Program-made: the position numbers and the translations under genes
Shown: positions 26,381 through 34,056 of the stretch, piece after piece
Numbering within the stretch: the stretch's first letter is position 1
How the letters are laid out: each line of letters opens with the position of its first letter
Notes under the pieces: generated by a model
The model's input: the letters and a program-made list of their open reading frames with translations, nothing else
Told to the model about the DNA's origin: nothing
The model's database searches: none
Assembly: GCF_002159265.1 (NCBI RefSeq)
Contig: NZ_NFHG01000007.1
Coordinates: forward strand, 62,001-126,000
From: Flavonifractor sp. An82
Lineage (GTDB): Bacteria > Bacillota > Clostridia > Oscillospirales > Oscillospiraceae
Reading direction: 5' to 3'
Length of the DNA: 64,000 nucleotides

Positions 26381-27366
26381 ACCATATTCCTTCCCGCCAC
26401 CGCCACGGTGACGCCGTTTTTTGCTTGTTTGGGCACCAGAATGGTACCACCGGCACAGACTGCCGCCCGCTCGCACACATTGTCCACCCCGGTGATATGG
26501 GCCACAAAGGCGGACCGTGTAAATCTGCCCTTGGCCGCCGCCAGCTCCTCCGCCGTGTATATGGCAAGGGGCAGGTTATGGGCGGCACAGAAGGCCAGCA
26601 GGCCGGGCTCCTCTTTCTTCAAATCAATGGTGGCCGCCTGGACCACCGCCTGGGGCTCATAGCCGGACAGGGCTTCCTCCACCGCCTCCCGGATGGTCTC
26701 CTCCGGAGTGCCCTTCCGGCAGCCGATGCCCAGGATCAGCCCCCGGGGGGCCAGCCGCAGGGTGCGGGGAAAGGGGCCCTCCCTCCGCCGGTAGGTGACC
26801 CACAACCCCAGCTCCGCCGGGCCACAGGTCAGCCCCCCCGGGCAGGGGTGGCCAAAGTCGCTGACAAAGCCTACCGGCTTCCCCTCCAGCAGGGCAGCGG
26901 AGATCTCCTTGGCCAGCACCCGGTCGGTGATGACCATGTCCCGCTCCCTGGCCCACACATCTACGGCAAAGAGGCCGTTGACGTCGGTGGCGGTGGACAC
27001 CGCCGCCTGGCCCCCGGTGAGGGCGGCTATGTTCAGGGCCAGCTCATTGGCGCCCCCCACGTGGCCGGACAGCAGGGGGATGACGAACCGCCCCGCCTCG
27101 TCCACGCTCACCACGGCGGGGTCGGTAAATTTATCCTTCACATGGGGTGCGATGGCCCGGACGGCGATACCCGCCGCCCCCACAAAGATGAGGGCATCCG
27201 CTTCTGTCCATGCTTTGGCGGTCCAGCCCTCCAGGCTGCCATAGGCCTCCGCCCCCACCTCAGGGGCGAAGCGGGCGGGCACATGGAGGGTAGCCTCCAG
27301 GGAGTGGGCCAGGGTACGGCCCAGGGCCGCCCCCCGCCGGGTAAAGGCGATGATGGCCGCCGTCAC
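26377..27366 (-). CDS. cbiG: Cobalt-precorrin-5A hydrolase
   Basis: CbiG opens the delta-lactone and releases the C20 methyl carbon as acetaldehyde. The 329 residues keep both domains: an N-terminal part with FVGAAGIAVRAIAPHVKDK and LLSGHVGGANELALNIA, and a C-terminal CbiG domain with LGIGCRKGTPEETI. It overlaps cbiF and cbiH by four bases each. Confidence 0.95.
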   Translation of the reverse strand: MTAAIIAFTRRGAALGRTLAHSLEATLHVPARFAPEVGAEAYGSLEGWTAKAWTEADALIFVGAAGIAVRAIAPHVKDKFTDPAVVSVDEAGRFVIPLLSGHVGGANELALNIAALTGGQAAVSTATDVNGLFAVDVWARERDMVITDRVLAKEISAALLEGKPVGFVSDFGHPCPGGLTCGPAELGLWVTYRRREGPFPRTLRLAPRGLILGIGCRKGTPEETIREAVEEALSGYEPQAVVQAATIDLKKEEPGLLAFCAAHNLPLAIYTAEELAAAKGRFTRSAFVAHITGVDNVCERAAVCAGGTILVPKQAKNGVTVAVAGRNMV

Positions 27367-28118
27367 TTGCTGGCCTCCCGGAATTCATGGGTAAAGGTGG
27401 GGTCGTACAGCTTGGACCGCTGGTAATCGTTCCCCAGAAAATAACCGATGGTAATGAGAGCCGTCTTGGTCACCTTGTTCTCCTTGGCGGTTTTCGCCAG
27501 GGTGGACACGGTGCAGCGGTACACCTTCTCCTCCGGCCAGGTGGCCTTGTACACGATGGCCGCCGGTGTGTCGGGCGCGTAGCCGCCTGCCATCAGCTCC
27601 TCCTCCACCTGCTCCAGCAGACCGGTGGACAGGAAGAGCACCATGGTGCAGCCGTGGGAGGCCATCTTGCGCAGCTGCTCTCCCTCAGGCACCGGGGTAC
27701 GGCCCGCCATACGGGTAATGATAACCGACTGTGATACATCAGGCAGAGTATACTCCGCGCAGAGGGCGGCGGCCGCTCCGGAGAAGGAGGACACGCCGGG
27801 GGTCACGTCGTAGGCGATGCCCAGTTTGTCCAGCTCGTCCATCTGCTCCCGGTGGGCGCCATACAGAGAGGGGTCGCCGGTGTGGAGCCGGACAGTGGTG
27901 CCTCCTCTGGCCTCGGTCTCTTTCATCACCTCAATGACCTCTTCCAGGGTCATCTTGGCGCTGTCGTAGACCTGACAGCCTTCCTTTTTATACTCCAGCA
28001 GAGCGGGGTTGACCAGGGAGCCGGCGTAGATGATGACGTCCGCCTCTCCCAGCAGCCTGGCTCCCCGCACGGTGATTAGATCGGCCCCGCCGGGGCCCGC
28101 GCCGATGAAATGTACCAT
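27363..28118 (-). CDS. cbiF: Cobalt-precorrin-4 C11-methyltransferase
   Basis: CbiF methylates C11. The 251 residues contain VHFIGAGPGGADLITVRGARLL, here seen as FIGAGPGGADLITVRGA, TVRLHTGDPSLYGAHREQ, VTPGVSSFSGAAAAL and VYKATWPEEKV, diagnostic for this enzyme. The ATG follows CGAAACTCC-type sequence with TAGGAG at 28132-28127 on the minus strand. Confidence 0.96.
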   Translation of the reverse strand: MVHFIGAGPGGADLITVRGARLLGEADVIIYAGSLVNPALLEYKKEGCQVYDSAKMTLEEVIEVMKETEARGGTTVRLHTGDPSLYGAHREQMDELDKLGIAYDVTPGVSSFSGAAAALCAEYTLPDVSQSVIITRMAGRTPVPEGEQLRKMASHGCTMVLFLSTGLLEQVEEELMAGGYAPDTPAAIVYKATWPEEKVYRCTVSTLAKTAKENKVTKTALITIGYFLGNDYQRSKLYDPTFTHEFREASK

Positions 28119-28143
28119 AATCGAAACTCCTATCTGTACCGGC

Positions 28144-28168
28144 GGGCGACCATAAAGGTCGCCCCTAC
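28144..28168. repeat. Short palindromic repeat, copy 2 (at the cbiD stop)
   Basis: GGGCGACC, a five-base loop, GGTCGCCC and CTAC. Read on the minus strand the unit begins GTAGGGGCGACC, and its TAG is the stop codon of cbiD. The plan is the same as at 21261-21286, between two other genes of the same block. Confidence 0.6.
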
Positions 28169-29301
28169 GATTGATGTTGATGCAGGGCCAGCAATGTTTC
28201 GGCCCCTGCAGTCTGTCCCAGCAGTCCGTACTGGTTGGAGAAGAACACCGCCTCAATGGCCAGGTCCGGCCCGGCCCGGTGGCGTAAAACCTCCTCCAGG
28301 GCTTGCGCGATGGAGGCCATCACCGGCTCCAGCAGTCCGGCACCCTTCAGCAGCTCCACCCCCGCGTCGGTGGTGGGGCAGTCAAAGAGGGCCTTCAGCA
28401 ATTCCCTGTTCCCCCCCGCCAGGGCGGCGTGGGCGGTGAGAGTCTCCCGCCTGCCGTCGGCCACCTTGGAGTGGGTGTTCATGCTGCCCGCAGCCACTTT
28501 GATCAGCTTGCCCAGGTGGCCCACCAACAGGAAGGACCGGAAGCCCAGTCCTGCGGCGTGGTCGATGGCGTGGCCCAGGTAGTTGCTGCAGGTACAGCGG
28601 TGGGTCAGGTCCAGCCCCAGATTTTCCTCCGCAAAGGCATCCCCGTAGTTGCCGGGGGTGACCAGCAGGTCGGTTACCCCGGTGGCGCGTGCCTGTTCCT
28701 GCTCCAGGTAGAGGGAATCGATGAGGGCGGCCTCGCTCATGGGCCGGACGATGCCGCTGGTACCCAGAATGGAGATGCCCCCCTCGATGCCCAGCCGGGG
28801 ATTGAAGGTGTGCCCCGCCAGGGCCTCCCCCTGGGGCACCGAAATGGTGACGGCCAGCCCGCCGGTATAGCACACTTTTGCCATCTCCTCCTCCACCTGC
28901 CGGCAAATCATCCGCCGGGGGGTGGAGTTGATGGCGGCCTGGCCCACCGGCTGGTCCAGACCAGGCCGGGTCACCCGGCCCACTCCGATACCCCCGTCAA
29001 TGACCACGCCGGGAGCATCGGTCTGTTCCACCCTGGCGAAGATCAGGGCCCCATGGGTCACATCCGGGTCGTCCCCTCCGTCCTTTTGGACGGCGCAGGA
29101 AGCCCAGCCCGGTCCGGCGGTGTGCTCCAGCAGCTCGGCCTCCACCGTGATTCCCGCCGGGGTATCGATGACCACGGCAGGCAGGCGCTGGCCGGTAAGC
29201 AGCAGCCGGGCCGCCCCGGCGGCGGCCGCCGCCGCGCAGGTGCCGGTGGTATAGCCGCAGCGCAGCTGCTTGTTTCCCACCGGGATATAGACTTCCAGCA
29301 C
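28165..29301 (-). CDS. cbiD: Cobalt-precorrin-5B C1-methyltransferase
   Basis: CbiD methylates C1 during cobalamin synthesis. The 378 residues contain LRCGYTTGTCAAAAAAGA, GVGRVTRPGLDQPVGQAAIN, ISILGTSGIVRPMSE and LLVGHLGKLIKVAAG. The start is a GTG eight bases after AAGGAGG; longer in-frame sequence runs back through the terminator hairpin and is not coding. It is the first gene behind the riboswitch-controlled promoter of the block. Confidence 0.95.
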   Translation of the reverse strand: MLEVYIPVGNKQLRCGYTTGTCAAAAAAGAARLLLTGQRLPAVVIDTPAGITVEAELLEHTAGPGWASCAVQKDGGDDPDVTHGALIFARVEQTDAPGVVIDGGIGVGRVTRPGLDQPVGQAAINSTPRRMICRQVEEEMAKVCYTGGLAVTISVPQGEALAGHTFNPRLGIEGGISILGTSGIVRPMSEAALIDSLYLEQEQARATGVTDLLVTPGNYGDAFAEENLGLDLTHRCTCSNYLGHAIDHAAGLGFRSFLLVGHLGKLIKVAAGSMNTHSKVADGRRETLTAHAALAGGNRELLKALFDCPTTDAGVELLKGAGLLEPVMASIAQALEEVLRHRAGPDLAIEAVFFSNQYGLLGQTAGAETLLALHQHQS

Positions 29302-29322
29302 CGGACCGCCCTCCTTCCATGC

Positions 29323-29357
29323 AAAAAGGCCCTCCCCAAACTGGGGAGGGCCTTTTT
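29323..29357 (-). terminator. Riboswitch expression-platform terminator
   Basis: A perfect 15-bp stem AAAAAGGCCCTCCCC with AGTTT-type loop and T-run lies between the cobalamin riboswitch and the cbiD ribosome binding site. Its place indicates transcription termination when B12 is bound. Confidence 0.9.
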
Positions 29358-29403
29358 CACTTGAAAAATGCCGCACCTCTCCACCTCAGAGCTACGTTGT
29401 ACC

Positions 29404-29570
29404 GTATCCCTTGCAGCGGGTTTCCTGGCTCGCGCTTCCTCCGCCGGCGCACCTTCTCAGCCCCATGGGCCAATGGTCTCTGCGCCTTTGTCCACGCTTA
29501 CAGTAGAGGTAAGACTGCGCCGGATTTGCACCGGCTTCCCCTTTGGCGGCAATGCCGCAACTGCGGATAC
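29404..29570 (-). promoter_or_regulatory. Cobalamin riboswitch upstream of cbiD
   Basis: On the minus strand the P1 arms GTATCC (29570-29565) and GGATAC (29409-29404) enclose GGTGCAAATCCGGCGCAG, CTACTGTAAG, GGGCTGAGAAGG and the B12 box AGCCAGGAAACCCGCT. These are the conserved core elements in the right order. A terminator hairpin follows at once. Confidence 0.95.
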
Positions 29571-29586
29571 TATTTGATTCCTCGCC

Positions 29587-29615
29587 ATTATATCAGGGGC
29601 TCTTAAAAAAGTAAA
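29587..29615 (-). promoter_or_regulatory. Sigma-A promoter of the cobalamin block
   Basis: On the minus strand TTTACT (29615-29610) and TATAAT (29592-29587) are 17 bases apart, placing the RNA start just before the riboswitch P1 arm. Confidence 0.75.
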
Positions 29616-29627
29616 GATAAATTCTTG

Positions 29628-30086
29628 TCACAGCCGTGCATCCACAGCCTTCCATTCCATCACGAAATTGGTTAATTTGACCCCATGGCGCTCCACCTGC
29701 TGCTCCCGCACCACCTGCCACCCCCGCTTCTCGAAGAAGGGCCGGGCGGTGATGGAGGCATGGGTGAGCCGGGCGCCGGGCAGGGTGTCGCACAGTGCGG
29801 TGGCGATCCCCCGGCCCTGGAGGTCCTTATGGACGTAGAGCCGGTCCAGATAGCCGTCGTCAGCCAGGTCAGCAAAGCCTGCCACCAACCCATCCCACTC
29901 CGCCACCAGAGTGGTATGGGCCCGGAAGGAGGCGTCCCAGGCCGCCAGATCCACCTGGCCGTGGGCCCAGACATCCAGCTGCTCCGGGGTATAATCCCGT
30001 CCGCACACCCCGTGGACAGTCTGATAGAAGAGCTCCGCCAGAACTGGGCAATCCGCCGGACGGTAGGGGCGCAAGATCACACTCAT
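29628..30086 (-). CDS. GNAT-family N-acetyltransferase
   Basis: The 152 residues have the GNAT fold: SVILRPYRPADCPVLAELF at the start and the acetyl-CoA loop LYVHKDLQGRGIATALCD, followed by ARPFFEKRGW. The C-terminus (RHGVKLTNFVMEWK) resembles the YafP/PhnO-type subgroup; the substrate is unknown. The ATG overlaps the stop of the upstream ATPase gene by four bases, so the two are co-transcribed. It ends 13 bases from the promoter of the cobalamin block. Confidence 0.88.
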   Translation of the reverse strand: MSVILRPYRPADCPVLAELFYQTVHGVCGRDYTPEQLDVWAHGQVDLAAWDASFRAHTTLVAEWDGLVAGFADLADDGYLDRLYVHKDLQGRGIATALCDTLPGARLTHASITARPFFEKRGWQVVREQQVERHGVKLTNFVMEWKAVDARL

Positions 30087-32518
30087 CGCCGGTCCCCCCT
30101 GTGGGTCAGCTTGTCCAGCAGCAGGGCACCCAGCTGGCAGAGGTTCAGGATCACATGCATGACGGGATAGGCCAGACCCAGGAAGACCGCCAGCACCAGC
30201 AGGTTCTGGACCGTCAGGGCGCTCAGGCCGAAGTTTCCGCCAAACCACAGGATGGCCACCAGGGAGGAGCCGGTCATGGCGCCCATCAGCACCCGCCGCT
30301 TCCAGTCAAAGGGCTTACACACCTGATAGAGCACCAGCAGACCCACCATCACCAGCAGAATGGTGGACATGGTGGACAGCTGGTCGGTGGTAAAGCCGAA
30401 GGCCAGATAGAAGGCCTCCAGTCCCAGCACCACGATCAGGTCGGTGAGGCCGCCGGGCAGAGCCGCCCGGAACACGTTGGTGAGGAATTTTCCCTTGACA
30501 ATGCCGTGGTTGGGCTCCAGGGCCAGGAAAAAGGAGGGCACGCCGATGGTGACCGCGCTGAGGAAGGAAATCTGCAGGGGGGTCACCGGATAGGGGAAGG
30601 TTGCAAACAGGGAGATGATGGACAGGATAAAGGAGAAGATATTTTTGACCAGATAGAGGGCGGCGGCCCGCTGGATGTTATTGATGACCCGCCGGCCCTC
30701 CGCCACCACCTTGGGCATGGCGGAAAAATCGGAGTTGAGGAGCACCAGCTGGGCGGCGTGGCAGGCGGCCTCCGCACCGGAGGCCATGGCGATACCGCAG
30801 TCGGCGTCCTTCAGGGCCAGCACATCGTTGACGCCGTCGCCGGTCATGGCCACGGTGTGGCCTCCACGCTGGAGGGCCCGCACCAGCCGCCGCTTCTGGT
30901 CGGGGGTGACCCGGCCGAACACGGTGTACTCCCGCACCGCCCGGTCCATGTCGGCGTCAGACTGGAGGGTGGCGGCGTCCACATAGCCGTCCGCCCCCTG
31001 GATACCCGCCTGACGGGCCACCTCGGCTACCGTCACCGGGTTATCACCGGAGATGACCTTGACGGCCACCTTCTGCTCTGCAAAGTACTGGAAGGTCCTG
31101 GGGGCGGAGTCCCGCACCCGGTTGGCCAGCAGCACCAGGGCCATGGGACATACCCGCCGGGGGTCCAGCCCCTTCTGGTCGGGAGTACCCTGGTACTCCG
31201 CCGCCAGCAGCACCCGGTAACCCTTGGCGGACCAGGGGTCCACCGCCTCCTTCAGATCGGAGTAACGGGGTCCCATGATAAACTCGGGTGCGCCCACCAC
31301 ATAGGCGCCGTGGCCGGGAAAGACGGCGGCACTCCACTTGGTGGCGGAGGTAAAGGGAATGGTCAGTTCCGCATGCCAGGTGGAGACGCCGTGGAACTTC
31401 TTCTGCATGGCCCGGGCGGTGTCATTGTCCGCCTCGGACGCCTGATAGAAGGCGTTGAGGATCTCGGTGACCTCGGTTTCGGCGTACTTCTCCTCGTCCA
31501 GGTACACCACCTCCCCCACCTCCATGCGGGGCTCGGTGATGGTGCCCGTCTTGTCCACGCACAGCACGTCCACCCGGGCCAGGGTCTCGATGCAGTTCAT
31601 GTCCTGGGCCAGCACCTTGCCTCGGGCCAGGCGGATCATGCTCACCGCCAGCGCCACGCTGGTCAGCAGGTAGAGGCCCTCGGGGATCATGCCGATGAGG
31701 GCGGCCACCGTGGACACCACCGTCTCCTGGAAGGTGCGGCCCACGATGAAAAATTCCTTGGCAAACAGGGCGATACCGATGGGGATGAGCAGGATGCCGA
31801 TGACCCGGATCAGCTTGTCCAGGGAGGACATCATCTCGCTCTTACCCACGGTGACGTCCTTCTTGGCCTCCAGGGTCAGGCGGGCGGCGTAGGACTCCGC
31901 CCCCACCCGGTCCAGCCGGGCCCGGCAGCGGCCCGCCACCACGAAGGAGCCGGAGAGCAGCTGGTCCCCCGGCTTTTTGATGATGGCATCGGCCTCGCCG
32001 GTGATAAGGGCCTCATTGACCTGCACCTGGCCGGAGAGCACGGTGGCGTCGGCGGGGATCTGGTCGCCGGAGGCCAGTTCCGCCACGTCGTCCCGCACCA
32101 GGTGGGAGGCGGGCACCGAGCCCAGATGGCCCTCCCGCACCACATTGGCCCTGGGGGCGGCCAGCAGGTTCAGCTTGTCAATGGTCTGCTTGGAGCGCAT
32201 CTGCTGCAAAATACCGATGCCGGTGTTGGCCATGGCGATGAGCAGGAAAAGCAGATCCTCGGTGGACCCCACCACAATGAGCAGGACAGCCAGGACCACA
32301 AAAATAAAGTTGAAGAAGGTAAAGACGTTGGAGCGCACGATCTGGCCCACGGTCTTGGTGGGAGATTCTACCGGATCATTGGCCCAGCCGTTCTGCTGGC
32401 GCTCCTTGACCTGGGCCATGGTAAGGCCCCGTTCCGGATCGGCGCTTACCCGGGGCACATCCCGGCGGGGCCTGGGTCCCTCCTGGACAGCCGGACGCTG
32501 TTTTTGCTTGCCTTTCAT
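30083..32518 (-). CDS. Cation-transporting P-type ATPase
   Basis: An 811-residue P2-like ion pump. In order: N-terminal transmembrane pair (about residues 62-100), actuator domain with NEALITGEADAI, transmembrane helix 4 motif MIPEGLYLL (about residues 277-285), phosphorylated aspartate in CVDKTGTIT (about 322), hinge TGDGVNDVLALKDAD, and C-terminal helices. The PEGL motif in place of PEAL is the type seen in CtpE and Exp7 pumps, for which Ca2+ or other divalent export is reported; the ion here is not readable. It lacks N-terminal heavy-metal domains. The promoter is at 32582-32610. Confidence 0.92.
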   Translation of the reverse strand: MKGKQKQRPAVQEGPRPRRDVPRVSADPERGLTMAQVKERQQNGWANDPVESPTKTVGQIVRSNVFTFFNFIFVVLAVLLIVVGSTEDLLFLLIAMANTGIGILQQMRSKQTIDKLNLLAAPRANVVREGHLGSVPASHLVRDDVAELASGDQIPADATVLSGQVQVNEALITGEADAIIKKPGDQLLSGSFVVAGRCRARLDRVGAESYAARLTLEAKKDVTVGKSEMMSSLDKLIRVIGILLIPIGIALFAKEFFIVGRTFQETVVSTVAALIGMIPEGLYLLTSVALAVSMIRLARGKVLAQDMNCIETLARVDVLCVDKTGTITEPRMEVGEVVYLDEEKYAETEVTEILNAFYQASEADNDTARAMQKKFHGVSTWHAELTIPFTSATKWSAAVFPGHGAYVVGAPEFIMGPRYSDLKEAVDPWSAKGYRVLLAAEYQGTPDQKGLDPRRVCPMALVLLANRVRDSAPRTFQYFAEQKVAVKVISGDNPVTVAEVARQAGIQGADGYVDAATLQSDADMDRAVREYTVFGRVTPDQKRRLVRALQRGGHTVAMTGDGVNDVLALKDADCGIAMASGAEAACHAAQLVLLNSDFSAMPKVVAEGRRVINNIQRAAALYLVKNIFSFILSIISLFATFPYPVTPLQISFLSAVTIGVPSFFLALEPNHGIVKGKFLTNVFRAALPGGLTDLIVVLGLEAFYLAFGFTTDQLSTMSTILLVMVGLLVLYQVCKPFDWKRRVLMGAMTGSSLVAILWFGGNFGLSALTVQNLLVLAVFLGLAYPVMHVILNLCQLGALLLDKLTHRGDRR

Positions 32519-32581
32519 GCATCAGCCCTCGATATTGCGAATTTCTGTTTGTCATAGGTAACTGTTTCAAAATCTTGTCAC

Positions 32582-32610
32582 ATTATAGCCGATTTTCCCC
32601 CTGCATACAA
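32582..32610 (-). promoter_or_regulatory. Sigma-A promoter of the P-type ATPase gene
   Basis: On the minus strand TTGTAT (32610-32605) and a consensus TATAAT (32587-32582) are separated by 17 bases, about 64 bases before the ATG. Confidence 0.75.
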
Positions 32611-32708
32611 GGCCGGCGGGGAAATCTTAACCATTTCTCCACAATTTCTTAAAGGGGAGCATGGCGCCTCACCTTCCCCGCTATACTGGAAGAAAAGGAG
32701 GGGTATCC

Positions 32709-32969
32709 ATGGAACAAGCATCGGAGAAAATCCAGCTTCTGCTGCGGCTGGCCCTGTGCGGCGGCGGAGCCGCCCTGCTGTACGGCGGGGCTGCCAAGCT
32801 GCCCGCCCTGGAGGAACACAGGCCCTGGCTGGAGGAGCACAGGCTCCAGGTCATCGCCCTGGGAACGGCGGCCCTGTTCGGTCTGTCCCTGCTCCTGGTT
32901 CCCAGGCCCCAAAGCGATGAGGCCCACGAGGCCCCGGACTGCTGCGACGGCTATGAGCCGGTGGAGTGA
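32709..32969 (+). CDS. Small predicted membrane protein
   Basis: The 86 residues contain two weak hydrophobic segments (about residues 9-27, LLLRLALCGGGAALLYGG, and 46-62, LQVIALGTAALFGLSLLLV) and an acidic C-terminus ending with a Cys pair (APDCCDGYEPVE). The ATG follows AGGAGGGG, a strong binding site, and a TATACT box at about 32682 could be its promoter. I do not recognise the family. It stands alone between divergent and convergent neighbours. Confidence 0.7.
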   Translation: MEQASEKIQLLLRLALCGGGAALLYGGAAKLPALEEHRPWLEEHRLQVIALGTAALFGLSLLLVPRPQSDEAHEAPDCCDGYEPVE

Positions 32970-32985
32970 GCCTTCCATAAGCGAA

Positions 32986-33010
32986 CAGGGCCCGCCATAG
33001 GCGGGCCCTG
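32986..33010. terminator. GC-rich hairpin between convergent genes
   Basis: CAGGGCCCGCC and its complement around ATA. It lies between the small membrane gene and the end of the glucokinase gene. No T-run follows on either strand, so termination is only probable. Confidence 0.5.
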
Positions 33011-33016
33011 TAGGGG

Positions 33017-33967
33017 TCAGCGGAACAGAGGCAGCAGAGCGGCGCCGATGATGCCGGCGTCGTTGCCCAGCGCCGCCCGCACCAGCCGGGTGCGGTGGAC
33101 ACTGTTGCGGGCGTAGTCCTCCCGGTTGAGGATGTAGCGCACCGGGGCCATCAGGGTCTCCCCCTGGGCGGAGGGACCGCCGCCGATGCAGAACACCTCA
33201 GGCTGGAAGATATTGACCAGGCTGGCCACGCCGCAGCCCAGGTAATCCACATACTCGTCGATGACCTTGCCGGCGGCGGCGTCGCCCAGAGCAGCGGCGT
33301 CAAAGGGGGTGCGGCCGTTGACCGCCTCCAGGGAGCCCGCCAGCTCCCACAGCTTGGAGTCGGGATGCTCCTCCATCACCTCACGGGTGCGCTTGATGAG
33401 GGCGGTGGCAGAGCAGTAGGCCTCAAAGCAGCCCTTCCGGCCGCAGGTACACAGGCGGCCGCCGTGCTCGATAACAAAGTGGCCCACCTCCATACCGGCA
33501 TAGTTAAAGCCGGTATACAGCTTGCCGTTCAGGACGGCGCCGCCTCCCACACCGGTGCCCAGAGTAATGGCCACCATGGAGTTGCTGCCCTTGCCGGCGC
33601 CGGCGGCAAATTCGCCCAGGGCGGCGGCGTTGGCGTCGTTCTCCAGATAGATCTCCTTATCCAGCCGCTCCTTCATCAGGGCGGTCAGGGGTACGTTGGT
33701 GAAATCCAGGTTGGACCAGAACCGGATCACGCCGGTATCCGGCTCGATGGTGCCGGGGGAGCCAATGCCCACCGACGCAATATCGTCCATGGACAGGCCC
33801 ACCTGCTCCACCGCGGCCCGGGAGGCCGCCGCCATCTGGTCGGCCACTTGGTCCGCCGGCACATTCCGGGGTGTGGGCAGGCTGACCTTGCCCAGCAGCT
33901 CGCCCTTTTCCGTCACAACTGCAGCGGCCACGTTGGTGCCGCCCAGATCAATTCCCAAGTAATACAT
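33017..33967 (-). CDS. glk: ROK-family glucokinase
   Basis: The 316 residues phosphorylate glucose (or a close sugar) with ATP. Motifs: phosphate loop YYLGIDLGGTNVAAAVV, the catalytic ENDANAAALGE, ITLGTGVGGGAVLNGK, and the ROK zinc motif CTCGRKGCFEAYCSATAL with its histidine in GHFVIEHGGRLC. The ATG follows AAAGGAGGCGGG. It is monocistronic by spacing. ROK members also include other hexose kinases, so substrate identity is inferred from overall resemblance. Confidence 0.92.
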   Translation of the reverse strand: MYYLGIDLGGTNVAAAVVTEKGELLGKVSLPTPRNVPADQVADQMAAASRAAVEQVGLSMDDIASVGIGSPGTIEPDTGVIRFWSNLDFTNVPLTALMKERLDKEIYLENDANAAALGEFAAGAGKGSNSMVAITLGTGVGGGAVLNGKLYTGFNYAGMEVGHFVIEHGGRLCTCGRKGCFEAYCSATALIKRTREVMEEHPDSKLWELAGSLEAVNGRTPFDAAALGDAAAGKVIDEYVDYLGCGVASLVNIFQPEVFCIGGGPSAQGETLMAPVRYILNREDYARNSVHRTRLVRAALGNDAGIIGAALLPLFR

Positions 33968-34026
33968 CGTCCCGCCTCCTTTTTCTCTTCTCTGATTATA
34001 ATGCACCAGGCCCGGCGGCACAAGAG

Positions 34027-34056
34027 AAAAAACGGCGTCCATGGGACGCCGTTTTT
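34027..34056. terminator. Intrinsic terminator after the flippase-like gene
   Basis: A 13-bp stem AAAAAACGGCGTCC with ATG loop and T-run begins inside the stop codon of the minus-strand gene at 34056. Confidence 0.9.

Noticed and set aside
28119-28256. N-terminal extension of cbiF
   Set aside because: It reads through the palindromic repeat and the end of cbiD; the methylase domain begins at the ATG at 28118.
30058-30072. Further copy of the GTAGGGGCG repeat
   Set aside because: It is inside the GNAT gene as codons for Leu-Arg-Pro-Tyr-Arg and lacks the second palindrome arm.
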